Origin: Pontederia crassipes
Lineage: Eukaryota; Streptophyta; Magnoliopsida; Commelinales; Pontederiaceae
Assembly (NCBI GenBank): GCA_030549335.1
Contig: CM060195.1
Location: 13,297,501-13,361,500, forward strand
Direction of reading: 5' to 3'
Length of the DNA stretch: 64,000 bases
Shown: positions 23,489 through 36,235 of the stretch, piece by piece
Layout: each line of letters begins with the position of its first letter
Position numbering within the stretch: the first letter of the stretch is position 1
Translations under genes and position numbers: made by a program
Notes under the pieces: model-generated
Databases searched by the model: none
What the model was told of the DNA's origin: nothing
The model's input: only the letters and a program-made list of their open reading frames with translations

Positions 23489-24535
23489 GAGGAGAAAGAA
23501 GGTGGTTCCGTAGACTTTCGCATGATCTACGAGACCACACATAAGAGCCGGAAGACCAACGACTTGGTCATGCTCACTGCTTGTAGGCTTCTGGTAAGTC
23601 TCATCGCATGTTCATTTGGTTGTTGACGTTAGTGCACTATTTTTGAAATGCGCAATGTTTAAATTTTTTAGGATGAGTATAATGAGAAAATGACTGAAAA
23701 GTACGGAGATGATTAGAGTACTCAGCCACCATAATATAAAATGGCTGAAAATGGCTATTTGGTTGTGGAATATAAATTGGAATATCTCAATAATTCCCAA
23801 ATTACAATCAAACATAAGCAGAATAAGAATAACTTGGTCAAACTTCATTTTTCTCAAAACCATCTTGAAAAATGTGAAACCACCCTTTTTAATCCATTAA
23901 ACACCATATTTCTATTCTTCTAAAATAGGAGAATATAGATATTCTCTTGTTTTCTCATTTTTATCATCATTTTTTATTATTTTACTATATATTATTTTAT
24001 TATAAATAATAATAATAATAAAATAATTTAAACTATTTATAATAAAATATTTTTATTATAAAATATAAAATATATTTTTTTTCAACCAAACAAGAGGTAG
24101 AACAAGAATAAAACAAGAATACTATATTCTCTAGAATAAAATTTGGTATTGCTTGAAAGTTATTCTCCAACCAAACAACCCCTAAAGGGATTCGTGTTTT
24201 TAATTTATGTGTTTTTTGATATATGATTTATATCTTATATGATTGTATAATTTTTTTATTTCGTAGAGGACCCTGTTGTTTGGGAGGAGGTGGCCGACAC
24301 GACACGAGAAGGATACTTGCGTGGCCTCGGCACAACCGCTCAGGTACCTAGGAGGAGCGAAGGATATGCAGACGGTCCATCTGCTCTGAGCTCATCCGTT
24401 GCACCTGATATGACGCAGCTATCGCAGCAATTATCGCAGCAGCTATCAGAGCAGATATCGCAGCAGGTGTCTCAACAGCTGTCGCAGCACTTGGCTCCAC
24501 TATTGCAAGAGATTCAGGGATTGATCCTGATGTAG
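23489..24535 (+). pseudogene. PF03004-type gene remnant of the outer CACTA
   Basis: A 105-bp exon at 23489-23593 (contains SVDFRMIYETTHKSRKTND) is bounded by TCGTAG and GTAAGT. It is followed after a short intron by an exon starting at 23672 (DEYNEKMTEKYGDD). The next recognisable exon starts at 24267 (VVWEEVADTTREGYLRGLG) and ends at the TAG at 24533-24535, with a glutamine/leucine-rich heptad-like tail that may form a coiled coil. The 23716-24266 gap is AT-rich, and its border after codon GAT lacks a GT. It may therefore be an intron altered by an insertion; CCAACCAAACAACCCC near 24170 resembles MITE ends. Upstream exons are uncertain. The architecture matches the last three exons of the nested element's gene at 16035-16561. 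Confidence 0.75.
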
Positions 24536-24839
24536 AATCAATCCCTGCGAGTCCATGGACTGAGCACGTCGGGATCGAACGTCCAGAACAATAACAATAA
24601 CTTCCAAACCTAGGATAGAAATAAACCATGGATAGAAACTATGTTTTTGTTACTTATAGACTTATTATTAGATAGACGTATAGTTCGTTAGTTTATTTTA
24701 TTACTTTTCATATTTTTATCTTAAATATTGTGCATGTGATGCTTTCATATTATGCATGTGATGATTGCATCAATGCATTATATAATTGTATGGTGTGGGA
24801 AGGAAAAAAATGTGGCTGTCATGGGTAAAAAAATATGCA

Positions 24840-25294
24840 ATTAGTGAGTCCATAGCATCACATTAGTGTCGCAAAAATAGTTGACTCTATATTAAATATA
24901 TCGTCCTTAGCGTCACGTTAGCGTCTCATTAGCGACGCAATAAACATGATGTTGACCTCACAGAAGCGTCGAAATAGAGTCAATTAACGCATAAAGTTAG
25001 CGTCTCTTGAGCGCCGGCATATCGCCTCACATGTAGCGCCACTTTAGCGTCTCCTTGGCCACGTCTGTCTACTGCCCCAGCCAGACACCACGCATCTTAG
25101 TAACGTCGAGATAGCGTCAACCGTTGGTGCTAATAGCGTCTCCTCTATTGCGACGCCATTAGCCATCGACTATCCGCATCGCATACTAACGGTGCTATTT
25201 GGACGCTAAAGTGCCGCTATATATTCCAGAGACTCAATAGCGCCGCAGTAACATCTCGTTACTTGGGTCACTATTCTTCGATTTTCTTGTAGTG
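24840..25294 (+). repeat. Right subterminal motif array and terminus of the outer CACTA
   Basis: GCGTC, GCGACGC and AGCGCC motifs in both orientations across about 420 bp. The array ends in the terminus TTTTCTTGTAGTG at 25282-25294, the mirror of the left end at 8261. Confidence 0.8.
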
Positions 25295-26048
25295 TAATTT
25301 GATCATGCAAGCTAATATGTGAGAAGAATAAATTGCTGAAGTAATCGAGACTGTTCATCTTCTACCTAAAAATGCGTACCTAAAACGTGATTAACAGAAG
25401 ACATTTTGACCTTGTGTGCCGAACGTTACGGAAGATGAAACATCGCGACTTGGGAGGTTGCAGGCGCCGATTTTGGCCTTGACGCACGCATGAAGGCGAA
25501 TGAGGGCTGTGGGTGAAGGAGAGTGCAACGAGGTCACGTAGCGCGCCATCGTGGAAGACCAGAACTGTGGGACGCAACAACAGAAAACGGCATTGCCAAC
25601 ATTGGAGGAGCGAAGATGAGATTGGATTCATTATAGCTGAAAAAGAATGCGGAATCACCTATTGGTGGTGGACGATGACAAGCAGCAGATGCAGAGGAAC
25701 CCGATGTCAATTGAGTTCGCCAGTGGATCCCGCATGATGATGGCAAGCCTGGAGAGGGTCTGTGACCTGCCAGAATCATGGATGACATCGAGATACCGAT
25801 ATCTCATGAGTTTGCCAACGCAGACGTTGGATGTTATTGACTTCCACGCAAGTGCGGTAGTGGATGGCGTCTGAACTCCAAACTGGACGACGCGCATGAG
25901 AGAGGCGTGCCGTAGCTCATTCGTAGGAAGGCGTCAACAGTGATCAACGGAGTAGGGGAGAAAAGCGACGAATGGAGGTTGTCGGAAGTCACCGATTTGC
26001 TCCAACACCATTGAAAGAAAAATTCATAAAAAATATTTGGGGATATCT
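25295..26048. other. Moderately GC-rich unique stretch, no recognised gene
   Basis: The 25400-26010 part is noticeably less AT-rich than its surroundings and holds several short overlapping open frames on both strands. None shows a motif I recognise. It could be a decayed gene fragment. I do not assign a function. Confidence 0.4.
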
Positions 26049-27371
26049 TGTAGGATCCCAAAGGAAACTAAGAAAGGGGGGGGGGGGGTGAATTGGAGTT
26101 TAACCGAAAATGTCGATTTCACGAAATTCATCGCGGAAGCATAAAACAGATTCTTAAAAACCTTTGCAATTCAGATTATAAACACAATATTAATGGGGAG
26201 AGAGAGTGAGAGAAATCAAACACGAAGACACGGGTGGTTGTTGACGAGGTTCGGCCACACCTTGTCCTACGTCCCCGTTCTGACTTCTTGACCTTGAGAC
26301 CGTCGGAGATTCCACTAATCCCTTCCTTTGTTTCAAATGGGGCAAGGAAGAAAGCCCTTTACACAACCACATTTTTCTCCGCTTCGAGAGGCAAGGCAAC
26401 CTCTCCTCCTAAGAAGCTAATCTTTTCTCTCGTTCAAGAGGTAAGATATGAAACATCTTTTACACAGGATCTCTCACAATCTTTCTGAAGAATAGTTTCT
26501 CTCTTTTACAATAGAACACTCACAAGAAGAGAAGAGATAAAGAAAAAAGGCTCTAAAATGATAACTTCAAGAGTAGTGATCTCCTTTTGATTTCTTGAAG
26601 TTTTGCTTCAATGCTTGGATTAGATACCTTTGCTTCTGACATTGGCACTCCTTTTATAGGCTCTGGTATGTGAAAAATTCGTCCAAAATTAATTCCACAT
26701 TTTTCTCCTCAAAATATAGCCATTACTGTTCATTTCAGTAATGGACCGATCGACCGCATTTATGGGCCGTGGTCGACCGGTCTACATGACCGTTGGCTCA
26801 TTTGCCGCAGCTGATCGGTCGACCACATTAATGAATCGATCGACCGGTCTATATGATCGTTGCGCTCATTTTTGCAGCTTTAGCACTTGGTCGATCGATC
26901 GGACTGCCGACCGATATCTCGACCGGTACAGTCTCACAGTTTTGATTTCCTCCTGTTCAGTTGATCGGTCGATCGCTGCATCGACCGATCTGTCGACTGG
27001 TACAGTCGCAATTTTTATTTGAGCAGTTTATGCCTTGATCGGTTGACCGGTATCTCCGATCGATCGACCGGACTGTCTCGACCGGCCTTCATAACTTCGA
27101 CCGGCAGGTTGACCGCCCTGCATTATTTTGGGCATAACTTTCTGCACGATTATCCAAATTAGATGATCTTGAAGTCTATGGAAAGTTAACAAAATTCTCT
27201 ACAGTTCCACATTCATCCAAAACTAATAAGATCAGTGCCAATTATTTAATCAAAGTGTAGTACATAAAGTTATCTCTTTTTCTTTAAAATTTTTAGCATT
27301 TTATCTTTAATCATTCGAAGTTTGTATCATCAAAATATAATTTAATATGTCATTAAAACTTAGATCCAACA
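26049..27371 (-). mobile_element. Solo LTR of a SIRE/Maximus-like copia element
   Basis: On the plus strand it runs from TGTAGGATCCC at 26049 to GATCCAACA at 27371. The related element at 43.3-46.9 kb shows that the coding direction is minus. The flanks are TATCT on the left and TATCC on the right, a 5-bp target duplication with one mismatch. Landmarks shared with the LTR at 45578-46889 are the G-run followed by TGAATT (about 26077-26096), the CACTCACAAGA block, the TTACTGTTCATTTCAGTAATGGACCG stretch beginning near 26723, and a dense cluster of CGACCG/GGTCGACCGG motifs (26741-27115). No primer-binding site or gag is adjacent, so it is a solo LTR. Confidence 0.85.
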
Positions 27372-27795
27372 TATCCTACTCGACATCGAGCTCTGTCCGT
27401 CCCCCTACCATGCTCTTATATAATGGGCAAATGCGTTCGTTACGCATTCCGATCATTATGATCATAATGGCTCCATATTTATTATAATTATCATTTTCTT
27501 AATGATGATAACTGTAACAAAATTTAAAATAATCAACTTGCAAAACTGATTAACGAAGTTAAGTTTCAAGTGATTGAGGATGTTAATAGCCTCAAATTTA
27601 ATCTTTAGAGTCTTTCCTACATTAAATTAGTTGGATGATAATAATCCTACACATCATACTTCCGTGAACTATCCAAAAAAAATTAAAATGTTTCAATTAA
27701 TGATTAATAATCAAGCTACTTAGCCAAATATATTTTCCTTTATTTTTAGAGCCACTCTATATCCATCTAATATAGCCCTAACATGATGTCATGTC

Positions 27796-27844
<49 letters not shown>

Positions 27845-28310
27845 GTGACTTAAGAAATAAGATATTTAAGTTATTGAGAATAAGGAATTTGCGCACCAAA
27901 TCTTTGATAGTAAAAAACATATAATTTTTTATATGGGTTTCTTATATGAAATGGGATTATCATAAAAAATTAATATATACATATATATGCAGACTACTTA
28001 TTCATTTATCCTCACAGAAGTTGTTCTCTTTTCTTTTCTACCACATAATTAGAAGTAATAAAATAATTCGAGAATATCGAATGAATATTCAAATTTACTA
28101 AGAGACAATTATTTCTAGCTAGTGAATTTACTCAGTGCGCAGTTACAAAACTACAAATATTTAATAAAGATTAAATCTTGTCAGGATTTACTTTACGAAT
28201 AAAAAAGTTTGACAAAAGAAAAAGAAATAATGTCACGTAAATATAGTTTCAAATCTTTGTTAAGTACTTTGGTACAATTGTTTACCAATTAACAGAAAAT
28301 GATTCTTTAA
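27372..28310. other. AT-rich stretch with an (AAT)n microsatellite
   Basis: No gene is seen. The (AAT)n tract occupies about 27795-27843. The rest is unique AT-rich sequence. Confidence 0.7.
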
Positions 28311-28339
28311 GTAAGATATGTTTCTTCTTCTATCTTACA

Positions 28340-31300
28340 AGAAGTTAGAGAATTGAATTTAAATTAGAATTCAAAGATAAGTTTAATAAATAAAGGACTA
28401 AATTTGAATAGAATAAGGAGTTTTGATCCTAAAAATATTTCCACGAATATTTTAATAATATTTATTTTTTAGTCCCAAAAGTCAATAGACATGAATATTC
28501 ATTATTTAATTTATTCAAAAAATATTTAATTTGATATAAAATATGGATTTAAATTAATAGATAAAGTGGAAATTGGATTGGATTAGATTAATAGAGTAAA
28601 CCAAAATTTAGTTGGTTAGATTGAGATTAATCAAATTTTGAATAAGACGTAGAATTAAATTAGTAGAGAAGATCCTATAAATAGAGGTTGTATTACAATC
28701 TCCTTGGAAGTCCTCATCTCATCTCTTGTTCTTCCTTTCGCGTGTGTTTTCTCTCTTCCGACAATGATGACCGACACAAGGCACAATGCAAGGGTGACAC
28801 ACTGGATGAACCAATTCTCACAAGCGTGAAATTCATGGAGGATGACGACAAGCGAACTGCGAGCATCAAGCAAATAGGGCACGAGCTTGATCGTTCGTCC
28901 GACTTTAGGCGCAAGTTGCAATGAGACAAACCACAACAAATACAAGTACATAAGAGGGATCCACATTTGTACTTATGTCCTATAATAATTACGATGCGAC
29001 TAACTGTATAATAATCTAGTTACTTTACATATTTGTATTGGCGACGAACTCAAAATTTCATGACGAGTGATGTTTACCCACGACCCATAAATTAGTGGCA
29101 GTGACTTTTGAGTCCAGTTATTTGACAAGAAAATTGCAGTCACGATTTTGATACATCCTGACATGGAAACAGAATTATGAAAAAAGAAAAGAAAAAAAGG
29201 TTGAGCTTGTGAATGAGTCATGAGCTACTAAGTGCCATTGTAAATCATGACTTGTAAGATCACCAAATTGCAACTTGCAGTCGTAAGAACCGGATCAGGC
29301 CAATAAATTAAAGAATATTATTCCTATTGGTTATATCATAATAATCCTATTTATTATGTCTGATTTTATTGATTATTGAATTATTATTATAATAGACTAT
29401 TATGATAATATTGTTTATCATTAAATTATTATTGAGTATTGGTAATTGAGAATTGAAAGATAATAATTGTTGAGAGTTTATTATTAATTTATTACTCTAT
29501 TGTTTAATTGATTATTGTGATCCAAATTGATAATAATGTCATAGGTAAATAAGTAAAAAATCGAAAATTGTTGGACCATGACCACTTGTTGTCTTGTTGG
29601 GACTCATTGTGCCATTGTCATTGATAGATAATTGAATTGAAGAGACATATATTATAACTAAGAGATTGACATGCTAACCTCCAGTAAAAATTATAATTGT
29701 TCTGTGTATGGACACTCCGCCCCCATCATTTACAAACATATTAAATTGAATTGAATTGACCCTTCTGTATTGATCTCATTGGCCTCCTTTAATAAACGAG
29801 AGCTCTTAGATTGAGTCCAAAAGGGTCGGATAACTTTAAACATTGAATTGCATTGCATTTGATACTAAATTGATAATTGTTAAATAGAATCTTCATTGAC
29901 AAATGATCAATTAATAATTGGTTCAAGATAATTGATATTAAATTGATAATTGTTACTGAATTGAATCAAAATAGAATCGATAATTGAGCATGAAAATTGT
30001 TAATTGATAATTAATCAAGATGTTGATATTTGATTATGTATGCTAATTATTAATTAATATAAATTGATCTATTATTTATTGTCTGAGTCACAATATTGAT
30101 CATTAATTATTGCATGGCTGTTGCACGCAACATGCAGTGTAGGCCACGACTCACGATTGTTGAGCATTGCACGCGGCATTTTGGGCCTTCATTGGGCCGA
30201 ATGAATAGTATTTGTTTGAAAATATAGTGTATTAAGGAAATCATGGGAAAATTGTATTAAAATTTAAAATGTGTGTTTCATGCTCTAGAAAATTTTGGAA
30301 TTTTTTTTGAAAATTGTATTGCTGATCCATGACATGCAATTTAGTTAATTTTTGGCATTATTGTGAAAATTAGAAATTTGTGACATTATATAATGTGCCA
30401 TATGTTATTTAAAGTTTTCACTCACTTGAAATTAGTTAATGATATTTGGAAGTTGAAACCTTAGTAAGTCTAGGTTCTAATTTATTTAGAATAATAAGAT
30501 TTGCACTTAGTGTTAAGAAGTTATGAATTATTTATTCATACACTCAGTCTGAAATTTTTAGAGAGCACCTAGTTAAGCTATGAAAGATTGAGAAGTTCTA
30601 AGTGTGAAGCAGCATATGTATATAAACACCTGAAATTACACATTAGTATTAGAAAGTATTATATGCATTTTAAGGTGAACATGTGTTATTATTAGTAATT
30701 GAAAAGTGAAATAAAATTATTACTTGTAGGAAATTATCAAGCTATAAGTGAAATGAGAAAAATCTAGACCTCCTTTGAAAACATAAAGTACAAGATGAGT
30801 AAATTTACAATATAAAAAAATATTATATGTTAGTTATTTTATTTATGACATTATCTCAAATAAATATTATTATTATTATTAGTAGTAGTAGTATTGAAAC
30901 ATATTTTGAGCTATGAAAAATATTTATGATATGTTTCAAAGATTTCGAGATAGAGTAACCTCTTACATGAAAATTTTTCAGGAAACAATGTTTGTGAAGT
31001 TAAAATAAGTTTTATTTGATAATGATATGGTATTATGACATTATTTTGATATTATTAAACTCCATGTGTTCATTTGCCATGCGATTTGAAAAATATCTTT
31101 GCGGTCGCATTCGATATATATGAAGTCTTTGGAGCGTATATCGGATGTCTTTGCTCTTTGGGGCTGCCCTGCGTGCACGTATTGACTCATGATATGCTCT
31201 AAGGATACATATTGATCCATGATTTGCTCTGCGTATTAAATACTTTTGATTATGAAGTTCTGCTTAACTATATGACACATGATCATGGAAGGATACGTAT

Positions 31301-31946
31301 TGACCCATGATGATTATGTGCAATGACACATATGTGGAGTATAAATGTGAATATGATTATATCTTTGAATACTTTTATTTAAGAGTTCATATGATTTGGA
31401 GACTTATGTTATATGAGTTATGCATTAAATATTTTCTCGAAATAAATGTGATTATTTAAATGTTATATGCACTCGTATTTTTTTCTATGTTGTACTTTTA
31501 TTCTACTTACTGAGCAAACAATTGTTGATCACATTATTCTTATTAAAATTTTCAGATAATTCTAAGTTCTCAAGTTGAATCGACTCAGAATTTTGTTGCA
31601 CATAGAAGATGTCGAGCTGTTGGAGCAATTCTATTTTCCTCTTCAATTTTGTTTTTAGAACCATGCATGTAATAAATAATTCTAGATGTTGTAGTTAAGG
31701 TTGTGAGAAACTTTTATAAGGTTGTATAAAATTTGATTCTGTGATATATTATATGTGAAATGATTTACAAAATAATAACGATAATATGCGAATATGATAT
31801 CTTATAACTTGTATTTAAACTTTGATGATAATAACACAAGATAAGTAAGAGAGGAGATTTTGCTGATTTTATTTATAAAATTGCTAAACATAATTAAAGA
31901 AGGTAATAGTTTGAATTAGAACTTAGTCACGGAGTGAAATGTGACA
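28340..31946 (+). mobile_element. Long chromovirus-like LTR, left border uncertain
   Basis: TATAAATAG at 28676-28684 followed by a pyrimidine-rich leader looks like an LTR promoter. The ACTTACTGAG landmark recurs at 31505 and TTTTCAG at about 31551, as in the LTR at 18218-21548. The right end is GTGACA at 31946, matching the ends of the other two LTRs of this group. The left border is not clear; AATAAAGGACTAAATTTGAATAG near 28390 is typical of the start of such LTRs. No primer-binding site follows 31946. The sequence abuts the interior of a copia LTR, so it was either inserted there or joined by deletion. No coding sequence is present. Confidence 0.6.
28676..28684 (+). promoter_or_regulatory. 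TATA box within the LTR
   Basis: TATAAATAG, followed by a CT-rich stretch with no long AT run, fits a U3/R promoter of the LTR. Confidence 0.55.
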
Positions 31947-32369
31947 GATATAGTCTCGACATTTTGATTTTCACCCGCTGAGTTTGATCGATCGGCCGGT
32001 GCATCCTCCGGTCTGTCGACTGATTTAATCTTGACATGGATTTGGACAACTCATGCATTGACCGGTCAACCGGTATCTCCGATCGTTCGACCGGTATAAT
32101 CTCGTTCGTCCTTCTTTACTTTGATCGACTTCTGCACTATTTTAAGCATAATTTTTTACATAATTATCCATATGAGATAATCTTGAATCATATGGATAGC
32201 TAACATAATTCTCTACAATTTTCATTCATCATTCAAAATCTAATAAAACCATAGTCAATTATTTAATCAAAGTTTAGTGCATAAAGTTATTCATTTTTAT
32301 TTAAACTTTTTCAGCATATAACTTTAATCGTTCGAGAATTTTATAGGGCATTAAAATTTTGCTCCAACA
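31947..32369 (-). mobile_element. Truncated copia LTR (same family as 26049-27371)
   Basis: It matches the 3' part (plus-strand view) of the copia LTRs: the GATCGATCGG/ACCGGTCAACCGG cluster at 31985-32105, the conserved tail with TCTACAATTTTCATTCATCATTC and TTTAAACTTTTTCAGCAT, and the terminal CCAACA at 32364-32369. The other half is absent. It begins exactly where the chromovirus-like LTR ends. Confidence 0.8.
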
Positions 32370-33426
32370 TACTATACACATTGGATAATCAATTTCATTT
32401 CGACTAGTGATTCAAGTGATATGTTCCGCAGGAAAAATAGGGAAAAGAGTGTCTCATTAGAGCAAAGAAATTAGTTGCGGTCTATTATTAAAAGGGGATT
32501 TCTGATCTTCATTTTGAGTCGAGCACTGAGTTATGTTCCTTGATAGAAGTTTTTAGTTAATGTTTTGCAATGTGTATAACATGCTTGAAATATCCTTCCA
32601 ATCAAGCAAGAAGAATCCATCACAATAATTCGAATCCCAAATTTACTGCTCCTAGAACATGCACAGTAAACACCAGCAAATACATCTTACCCAGAAACTA
32701 TTTGAATTCCTAGCCACCTATAGGTAACTCCATTCGAAATGAAACAATGTTCGAGTGCTTTCATCCGGTGACATGAAGTTAACCATCAATATCCAATCAG
32801 CTGCACTCAAAAGCTGCATCAAAAAAGTAAAGCTCCAGCAAGGACATAACATTGAAGTAGAAACTGAATGAAATGACTGCCTAATTCCAAACAAATGAAG
32901 ACAATATGAGAAACTCCCTTTTAGTAGCAAATCATTTCAACTTCGTGTCAGCCAATGACGGAATAATAGAACATTAGACCTCTATTATTAGACAAAGAAC
33001 ATATAACTGAATTAGTAGTCTTCGAGAGTGAGAAAACACTAGACACTCAAGCGATATAACCAAAATCAAATATGCAATGAACATAATGTTTGGAGCCCCC
33101 ACTCTACCCATGAGATTTGACAATCTCCCCTAGCCTAGTAAAAACTTTTTGCACCTCTAGCTATTTGTTTTCAAATGAGGAAACAAAATATTAGCAAAAA
33201 AATGTCCGCAATAAATATACTGGATAAAAAATCAATAATTTGACATTGGTACATCAATGGAGGTCTCTGCTTGGCTAACCAGTTTGCAAGTGACACTCTT
33301 TTTACCCTAAAAAACTTTATTTTATGCACAAAACGTCAGTCTAATCCTGAGTGCATGAAAAGTAGAAACTCTCTCCACATCAAGAAAAAAAAAAAAGAAA
33401 GTAGCCACCCCAGTGGTTTAATTAGC

Positions 33427-33492
33427 TTCTCTTCTTAGTGAGCTTGCCCAAGGTAACATTTTCTCTTCTTAGTGAGCTTGCCCAAGGTAACA
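33427..33492. repeat. 34-bp tandem duplication
   Basis: TTCTCTTCTTAGTGAGCTTG plus the following CCCAAGGTAACA is present at 33427-33458 and again at 33461-33492, inside the repeat array. Confidence 0.93.
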
Positions 33493-33622
33493 TATCCAGT
33501 TAGCTGCAAGAAACCCACCAGCTAGTGTAAATCAATCAAAACCTTGTTGTTGGACTCAACTGATAAAAATTAGAAACCCTCTCAGTACCATACTGTTTCA
33601 ATCACTAGGGGTGGCAGAAGAC

Positions 33623-33981
33623 GACGACAACAACAACACCACTAGGTAGGATCGACTACATGGATCATACGACGCCATGTTCATGAGATTCGACAAAATT
33701 TTACGCTGACTGTCGGGGCCTAACACAACCCTCCTCCTTTATCCGAGCTTAGGACCAGCTATAAAACATAGACGGAGTTCTTTTTTTTAGGGACGAAAAT
33801 TTAATTGGTAATATATGATGCCCTGAGAAATTGAAAATCTTATAATTTATGCATCACAAAAAAATTATTATCATAGACACCTCATGCCACAAACTGTGAC
33901 CTTTTGCTTAGATATACATACACTTGGTTGAGTCTGGAGATGCCACATTTGTAGCGGTTTGCTGGCATATTTCGCATTTGT
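33623..33981 (-). mobile_element. SINE-like retroposon with (TTG)n tail and 16-bp target duplication
   Basis: The sequence contains the motif pair CTACATGGATCATACGACGCC and TGTCGGGGCCTAACACAACCC that I know as a widespread plant repeat. It ends at its left side in an interrupted (GAC/AAC)n stretch, a (TTG)n-type tail on the minus strand. The 16-bp direct repeat AGGGGTGGCAGAAGAC lies at 33607-33622 and 33982-33997, exactly at the borders. That supports retroposition. The 5' part (33785-33981) is AT-rich and I cannot identify a polymerase III promoter with confidence. Confidence 0.75.
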
Positions 33982-36159
33982 AGGGGTGGCAGAAGACATT
34001 ATGTGATATTTGAAACTCCATTACACTCGGTTCCATCCAGAAATTTTACCGGAAAAGAAAAGCGTCACCAAACACGTTAGCCAGAAACTGCTCATAATCA
34101 TGAAAATTTATTGGCTAAATCCAGACGAAGAAACATAAGATAAGAAATTCCTTCAAAAGACAAATTGTTACAAATGATTTTCTTGCAACCACAGAAAATG
34201 GATCCATAAACATCTGTTTCAGGCAAATAACATATGGCCGAATTAGTAGACTTTCAAGAGAATTATGGGATTTTTGGATAAAGAATGCAAGACAATCATA
34301 ACATATAATTCAAAATATGCAAAGAGCACAATATTTGAAACACTCTTCTTCTACCCATGAGACTTGACAATCATCTTACGCAGGAATCTTCAACTCCTGT
34401 AGTCTAAGAAAGTAATTTCAGCAAGGAAAGTTATTTGCATCCACAATTTGATAGCAAAATCCCAGGAAAAAGTATTTTAATCCAAATATTATTGAATGCA
34501 TTAAACATAACAAATGTTACTACTCGGTGCAGGGATATTAGAAACGCCCCCCAATGGCCTCATTGGTTTAGTTAGTCTTTCTTCAAGCCCTATGAACTTG
34601 GTCCAAGGGAAATTTTTGCAGATCCAATTGACTGCAAAAAATGCACCAGCGAATAAAAGTTAACCAAAAATTTTTTTGAGCAAGAAGTGCTAGACTCTAG
34701 CTGATGAAGTTACGAAACCCCCTTTCAGTAATAAACTGTTTGATTGCCATAATGATATAGAAGTTGTCGAGGCCATGAAAATATTTCTCTGCAAAACATA
34801 TGTTACTTATGCAATGTGTATAGCATGTTTTAAACATCCTTCTAATCCAGTGAGAAGATTCTGTGACAATAATTCGAATCCCAAATTTACTGCTCCTAGA
34901 ACATGCACAGGAAACACCAGCAAATACATCTTACCCAGAAACTATTTGAACACAAAACCTTACAGCATAGCTCCTCTAGCGACGAATAGGAAACTCCATT
35001 CGAAATGAAACAATGTTCGATTGCTTTCATCCAGTGACATGAAGTTAACCATCAATATCCAATGAGCCGCACTCAAAAGCAGTATCGAAAAAGTAAAGCA
35101 CCAGAAAGGACATGACATTCAAGTAGAAACTGATGGTGAGAATGAAATATGGCTGCCTAATTCCAAATAAATGAATACAAGATGAGAAACTCCCTTTTTT
35201 TAGTAGAACATCATTTCAACTTCGTTTCAGCTAATGATGGAATAACGGAATATTTGACCTTTGTTATTAGGCAAAGAACATATAATTGAATTAGTAGTCT
35301 TTCTTGACAATCATTTTTTAAGAGAGAAGTTTAATCCTGAGTGCATCCCCTTATAAATAAGGCCATATTGGTTTCACTAGCTTCTCTTCTTGTCCTGTGA
35401 GCTTGCCAAGTTAACATTTTCCATATCCAGTTGGCTGCAAGAAACGCACCAGCCAGTATAAGTCAATAAAAATCTTCTCGTAAAATTCAGTGCTGGACTC
35501 TTAATTGATAAAATTAGAAACCCTCTCAGTAGCATACTGTTTCCAATTAGCTTGAACCAATGATGTAGAGTCATTGAAACCATGAAGCCATATCTTTTTT
35601 GCAAAGCATACATTACTTCAATCTCTATGGTGGTAGTCTTGATAGACAATCATGAGATAAAATCCAAAACATGCAAAGAGCACAACATTTGAAACTCTCT
35701 TCTTCTACCCATATTTTGACAATCATCTTACGAGGGAGCCTTCAACTCCCATATTCCAAGAGAGTAATTTTGGCAAGGACAGTTATTTGCTTCCATAATT
35801 TGCTAGCAGGAAACCCAGGAAAAAGAATGTCAACCCTTTTTTTTGAGAGGGAGAAGACCCAAAAATTGTTGAACGCATTAAACATAACTCAATGGAGTGT
35901 AGGGATATTAGAAATGCCCCCCAAGGGACTCATTGGTTTAGTTAGTCTTTCTTGAAGCCTATGAACTCGGTCCAGGAAAATTTTTGCAGATCCCATTTAC
36001 TGCAAAAAATGCACCAGCAAATATAACAACACCAGCAAATATAAGTTAACTGAAAATTTGTTTGGGCAAGAAGTGCTGGACTCTAACTGATGATGATAAA
36101 AAAACCCCTTTCAGTAATAAACTCTTTCTAATTAGATTGTCATAATGATATAGCATCAA

Positions 36160-36235
36160 CAACAACAACAACAACAAAGCCTTATCCCACTAGGTGAGGT
36201 CGGCTACATGGATCATACGACGCCATTCCGCTCCT
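36160..36235 (-). mobile_element. 5'-truncated copy of the same SINE-like repeat, 18-bp target duplication
   Basis: It carries the (CAA)n tail followed by GCCTTATCCCACTAGGTGAG and CTACATGGATCATACGACGCC (plus-strand view). An exact 18-bp repeat, ATAATGATATAGCATCAA, flanks it at 36142-36159 and 36236-36253. The insertion is only about 76 bp, so just the tail half of the repeat was copied. Orientation is minus, with the tail on the left. Confidence 0.85.

Larger units (their letters stand above)
8261..25294 (+). mobile_element. Outer CACTA element swollen by nested insertions
   Basis: The left end is CACTACAAGAAAA at 8261. The right end at 25282-25294 is its exact 13-bp reverse complement. Both ends carry arrays of the same motif family (GCGACGC, GCGTCTC, AGCGTC; 8281-8650 and 24850-25260). 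Further motif patches at about 17790-17990 and 21650-21960 show where the element resumes after its insertions. Removing the nested CACTA, the MITE and the solo LTR leaves roughly 5 kb of its own DNA, including a C-rich minisatellite and a PF03004 gene remnant on the plus strand. I see no TNPD gene of its own, so it is probably non-autonomous. The flanking trinucleotides (TTT and TAA) do not match as a 3-bp target duplication, so one end may have been rearranged. Confidence 0.75.

Noticed and set aside
8258-25297. 3-bp target duplication for the outer CACTA
   Set aside because: The flanks are TTT and TAA. The ends match each other, but the duplication cannot be shown.
25380-25900. Possible host gene from several 70-90 codon frames
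   Set aside because: The frames overlap on both strands and none has a recognisable motif or splice structure; kept only as an unassigned GC-richer stretch.
35340-35650. Minus-strand open frame of 90 codons in the repeat array
   Set aside because: Other copies of the same repeat do not keep the frame, and no protein family is recognised.
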